Source: Ancylobacter vacuolatus
GTDB lineage: Bacteria > Pseudomonadota > Alphaproteobacteria > Rhizobiales > Xanthobacteraceae
DNA: 64,000 nucleotides
Assembly: GCF_030813595.1 (NCBI RefSeq)
Contig: NZ_JAUSUH010000007.1
Coordinates: 62,001-126,000 of the forward strand
Reading direction: 5' to 3'
Shown: positions 63,360 to 64,000 of the stretch, one piece after another
Layout of the letters: each line of letters opens with the position of its first letter
Position numbering within the stretch: position 1 is the first letter of the stretch
Translations under genes and position numbers: made by a program
The notes under the pieces: generated by a model
What the model was told of the DNA's origin: nothing
Seen by the model: the letters and a program-made list of their open reading frames with translations, nothing else
Databases searched by the model: none

Positions 63360-63644
63360 GAACAATGCTGACCTGCCTCACGGGGCAGGCCACAAAAAGA
63401 ACGAAGGGGAGAAGTCCGGGGAAGCTGCCGGCACGGCGATGAGCCGAGCCGGCGGGTCACGAGACGGTAAGGTCAGGACCGCCGTCCCGCACCCGTTACG
63501 CCAACAGCCGCATCCGGTGCCTTGTACCTTTGCCCAGACCTTCGACGCTCGCCGCATGTGCGACGGGCGAAGGGTTGCTCATGTCTGAAGCCCGGCCGGT
63601 CGGACAGCAAGCGCTGTGCCGCGCCCGGCGGGAGGAAATTGACC
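63360..63644 (+). other. Long structured mRNA leader of prmA
   Basis: About 285 nt between the predicted start point and the mini-ORF. It contains a stem of GCCGGC-A-CGGC around a GATGA loop with the matching GCCG-A-GCCGGC (63427-63453), and a nested hairpin CCTTCG...CGAAGG enclosing TCGC...GCGA (63539-63573). There is no open frame of interest in it. I could not place it in a known riboswitch or leader class. Confidence 0.6.
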
Positions 63645-63680
63645 GTGGACTCCGCTCCAAGAGCAGGATGGCAAAAATGA
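63645..63680 (+). CDS. Mini-ORF overlapping the prmA start
   Basis: An 11-codon frame, GTG GAC TCC ... AAA TGA (MDSAPRAGWQK), follows an excellent SD (GGGAGGAAATTGACC). Its stop overlaps the prmA start as ATGA. Translation could be coupled, making the strong SD serve prmA through the mini-ORF. A similar peptide elsewhere would be needed to show it is real. Confidence 0.5.
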   Translation: MDSAPRAGWQK

Positions 63681-64000
63681 CAAGTACACTGACCCTTAAC
63701 AAGATCACCGCGCAGAAGGGAATCTCCGTCGCGGATGCCGCGAAGAAGATCGCCGATCTCGGGTGGAACCCCTCCTATGTGCAGGAGGCGATGACCTTCC
63801 CGACGGACTACAAGATCACCAAGGCGCCGAAAGATCCGATGAAGCAGGTGCTTCGGTCCTACTTCCCGATGCAGGAAGAAAAGGACAACCGGGTCTATGG
63901 CGCGCTCGACGCGGCCCTGCGCGGCGACATGTTCCGCAATGTCGAGCCGCGCTGGGTGGAATGGATGAAGCTGTTCCTGGCCATCATCCCCTTCCCGGAA
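63677..64000 (+). CDS. prmA: Propane-type soluble di-iron monooxygenase, alpha subunit (partial, 3' end outside)
   Basis: 108 visible residues. The N-terminal region MTSTLTLNKITAQKG is followed by DYKITKAPKDPMKQVLRSY, FPMQEEKDNRVYGALD and WMKLFLAIIPFPE, the opening pattern of group 5/propane monooxygenase hydroxylase alpha subunits (PrmA/MimA). The iron-binding EXXH motifs are beyond the window. An in-frame ATG at 63668 is 1 nt after its SD, so 63677 is preferred. It oxidises propane or acetone-type substrates; specificity cannot be set from this fragment. Confidence 0.85.
   Translation, partial: MTSTLTLNKITAQKGISVADAAKKIADLGWNPSYVQEAMTFPTDYKITKAPKDPMKQVLRSYFPMQEEKDNRVYGALDAALRGDMFRNVEPRWVEWMKLFLAIIPFPE

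Noticed and set aside
63360-63644. Possible cobalamin riboswitch or RNase P-like RNA in the prmA leader
   Set aside because: Only short stretches (AAGTCCGGGG) resemble conserved elements; the full set of conserved boxes is missing.

Overview
The window reads as a high-GC alphaproteobacterial chromosome. It most resembles the Xanthobacteraceae (Ancylobacter, Starkeya or Xanthobacter type), judged from gene content and protein style only. One strain combines an H2-uptake [NiFe] hydrogenase, its H2-sensing relay, and the start of a soluble di-iron (propane-type) monooxygenase operon. That suggests a metabolically versatile bacterium able to use H2 and possibly short alkanes.

Layout. 1-5.2 kb: a frameshifted scpB fragment, a secreted PhoA-type phosphatase, and a three-gene exporter-like ABC unit whose permease carries a His-rich loop. 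6-8.5 kb: Lrp/AsnC regulator divergent from arginase and ornithine cyclodeaminase. 8.6-20.2 kb: a branched-chain amino-acid-type ABC importer (with a fused LivM-LivG), PaiB, two RpiR-family regulators, an isochorismatase-family hydrolase, an N-formylglutamate amidohydrolase-like enzyme, a class III aminotransferase and a glutamine-synthetase-like ligase, probably one catabolic regulon. 20.6-25.8 kb: ECF sigma, FecR, and a TonB-dependent transducer carrying an extra C-terminal Omp25-like barrel.

25.8-32.4 kb is an accessory island with an IS3 remnant at one end and conjugative-element debris (a BID-domain protein and a broken topoisomerase III tail) at the other. Inside is a RiPP-like cluster: a DUF6065-PqqD fusion, two tandem candidate precursor peptides, then a tightly overlapping PqqD / lasso-B2-type protease / HprK-related kinase A / nucleotidyltransferase operon. 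No lasso cyclase is present. This is the best candidate for an undescribed system.

32.4-39.9 kb: a LacI-controlled TRAP transporter and sugar-acid or hydroxyacid catabolic operon. 40.2-59.8 kb: a hydrogenase locus in three blocks (hupTUV-hypF; hupSLC; hupD-hupF-hupG-hupH-hupIJ-hupK-hypAB-hoxA-hypCDE). The second block has a perfect sigma-54 promoter, the third a weaker one, and a strong terminator separates them. 59.9-64 kb: a sigma-54 activator with an unusual GAFTNA motif, divergent from an alcohol dehydrogenase. A second sigma-54 promoter then leads through a long structured leader and a mini-ORF into the monooxygenase alpha-subunit gene, which runs off the window end.

All functions are inferred from motifs and recalled family knowledge. 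No database search was run.
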